This document shows positions 63,605 to 64,000 of a DNA stretch of 64,000 bases, one piece after another (the first letter of the stretch is position 1; every line of letters starts with the position of its first letter). The notes under the pieces were generated by a model. The model searched no databases, was not told where the DNA came from, and worked only from the letters and a program-made list of their open reading frames with translations. This DNA is from Pedosphaera sp. (GTDB lineage Bacteria > Verrucomicrobiota > Verrucomicrobiia > Limisphaerales > AAA164-E04): positions 1 to 64,000 of the forward strand of contig NZFL01000002.1 in NCBI GenBank assembly GCA_002690655.1. Direction: 5' to 3'. The translations under genes and the position numbers were made by a program.

Positions 63605-64000
63605 TCAGGAAAGGACTTTGCGAACATTGACGAGCAGGGCCTGTGTCCTTTTCCTGGCGGAGGGATCACCGATCATGCCCTCGTTGTCGCACATGATGAG
63701 AAGCTGTTTTACTCCATGATCATCGGCGCGTTTGTTGAGGTCGTTCATATAAGCCTTGTCGCTCACATGATCCGCCAGGAACTGGCTGCTGTATTCGATA
63801 GCTTCGATGTTGAAGCCATCCTTGGCTATCTTAGCAAAGTCCCTCGAATCCTTGTCCTTGTTTCGAAAGGCTCTATGTAGCGACCACTGTGCCAGTGAAA
63901 TTTTGTAGGGCAGCTGGTTGCCGGGATGAGCTGCTAATAGTTTGCAAAGGCTGGCGGGGAATGCCAGTGCCAAGCCTGTCATACCACTAACTTTGGTGAA
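63605..64000 (-). pseudogene. Sugar isomerase/epimerase-like TIM-barrel gene, 3'-truncated and cut by window end
   Basis: The frame runs to the last base of the window, so the 5' end is outside; the visible upstream part (FTKVSGMTGLALAFPASLC) looks like an export leader. Then YKISLAQWSLHRAFRN, FNIEAIEYSSQFLADH and VKQLLIMCDNEGMIGDPSAR match the N-terminal third of the xylose-isomerase-like TIM-barrel family often exported in PVC bacteria. After SARKRTQA the similarity stops and a TGA follows within ten codons (last residues NVRKVLS). Homologues continue for about 170 residues. Neither other frame restores the match, so a deletion or rearrangement is more likely than a single frameshift. Confidence 0.65.

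Noticed and set aside
1-64000. CRISPR arrays, insertion sequences, prophage or integrase genes
   Set aside because: No regularly spaced repeats, transposase, recombinase or phage genes were found on either strand.

Overview
The window looks like a chromosome segment of a Verrucomicrobiota bacterium, probably marine or aquatic and polysaccharide-degrading; a planctomycete relative is the main alternative. Three kinds of evidence point this way. First, there are two pairs of PSCyt1-DUF1549-DUF1553 genes with DUF1501 partners. Second, there are two giant PVC-type dehydrogenases built as beta-propeller, HEAT repeats and C-terminal c-type heme. Third, there is a pseudopilin whose N-terminus ([17 protein letters not shown], then a [12 protein letters not shown]-like stretch) is typical of Verrucomicrobiota and Lentisphaerota. 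Almost every protein has a signal peptide, a lipobox or a twin-arginine leader, so the region mostly encodes envelope and exported proteins. Shine-Dalgarno sites are rare, so several start choices rest on signal peptides. No rRNA, intact tRNA, CRISPR array, transposase or integrase was found.

Layout. 1-3.6 kb: exported phosphoesterase (cut by the window start), DUF3500 protein, lactonase-type amidohydrolase. 4.1-15.8 kb: two cytochrome-DUF1549/1553 plus DUF1501 pairs on the + strand, flanking a phytanoyl-CoA-dioxygenase-like gene (-) and an AbgT transporter (+). 16-24.5 kb: a minus-strand run of sulfatase, PQQ-type propeller protein, SGNH-dehydrogenase-HEAT-cytochrome fusion and DUF1080 protein, with a divergent esterase at its head. 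24.6-31.7 kb: a second minus-strand run of DUF6807-dehydrogenase-HEAT-cytochrome fusion and two sulfatases. 32-42 kb: an NTF2-like gene, a 2.1 k-residue lamin-tail/LamG/CotH surface protein, a pseudopilin and lipoprotein pair, a DUF1080 protein with a clear terminator, and an NTF2-like CaMKII-AD-type protein. 42.2-46.7 kb: Gfo/Idh/MocA oxidoreductase (-) divergent from an MFS transporter and two tightly coupled, unusual Gfo/Idh-type genes (+). 47.4-60 kb: sulfatase, two esterases, a truncated DUF6288 gene lying in frame behind a YdjY-SASA gene, a TPR-thioredoxin-fold protein and a twin-arginine Gfo/Idh enzyme, all minus. 60.3-64 kb: BtuF-like binding protein, phosphomannose-isomerase-like cupin protein, and a damaged sugar-isomerase-type TIM-barrel gene cut by the window end.

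How the parts may work together (inference): four sulfatases, three esterases, two DUF1080 proteins, four Gfo/Idh-type proteins, heme-bearing dehydrogenases and a sugar-type MFS transporter suggest breakdown of a sulfated, acylated glycan. No conventional glycoside hydrolase or polysaccharide lyase was recognised anywhere in the 64 kb. This fits an oxidative, keto-intermediate route of glycoside cleavage (Gfo/Idh oxidation followed by DUF1080-type cleavage) better than plain hydrolysis. The most unusual local signals are the in-frame stop-separated SASA/DUF6288 junction, a family of about three related intergenic repeats between 55.4 and 63.4 kb, and a Gfo/Idh-like protein without a Rossmann signature.
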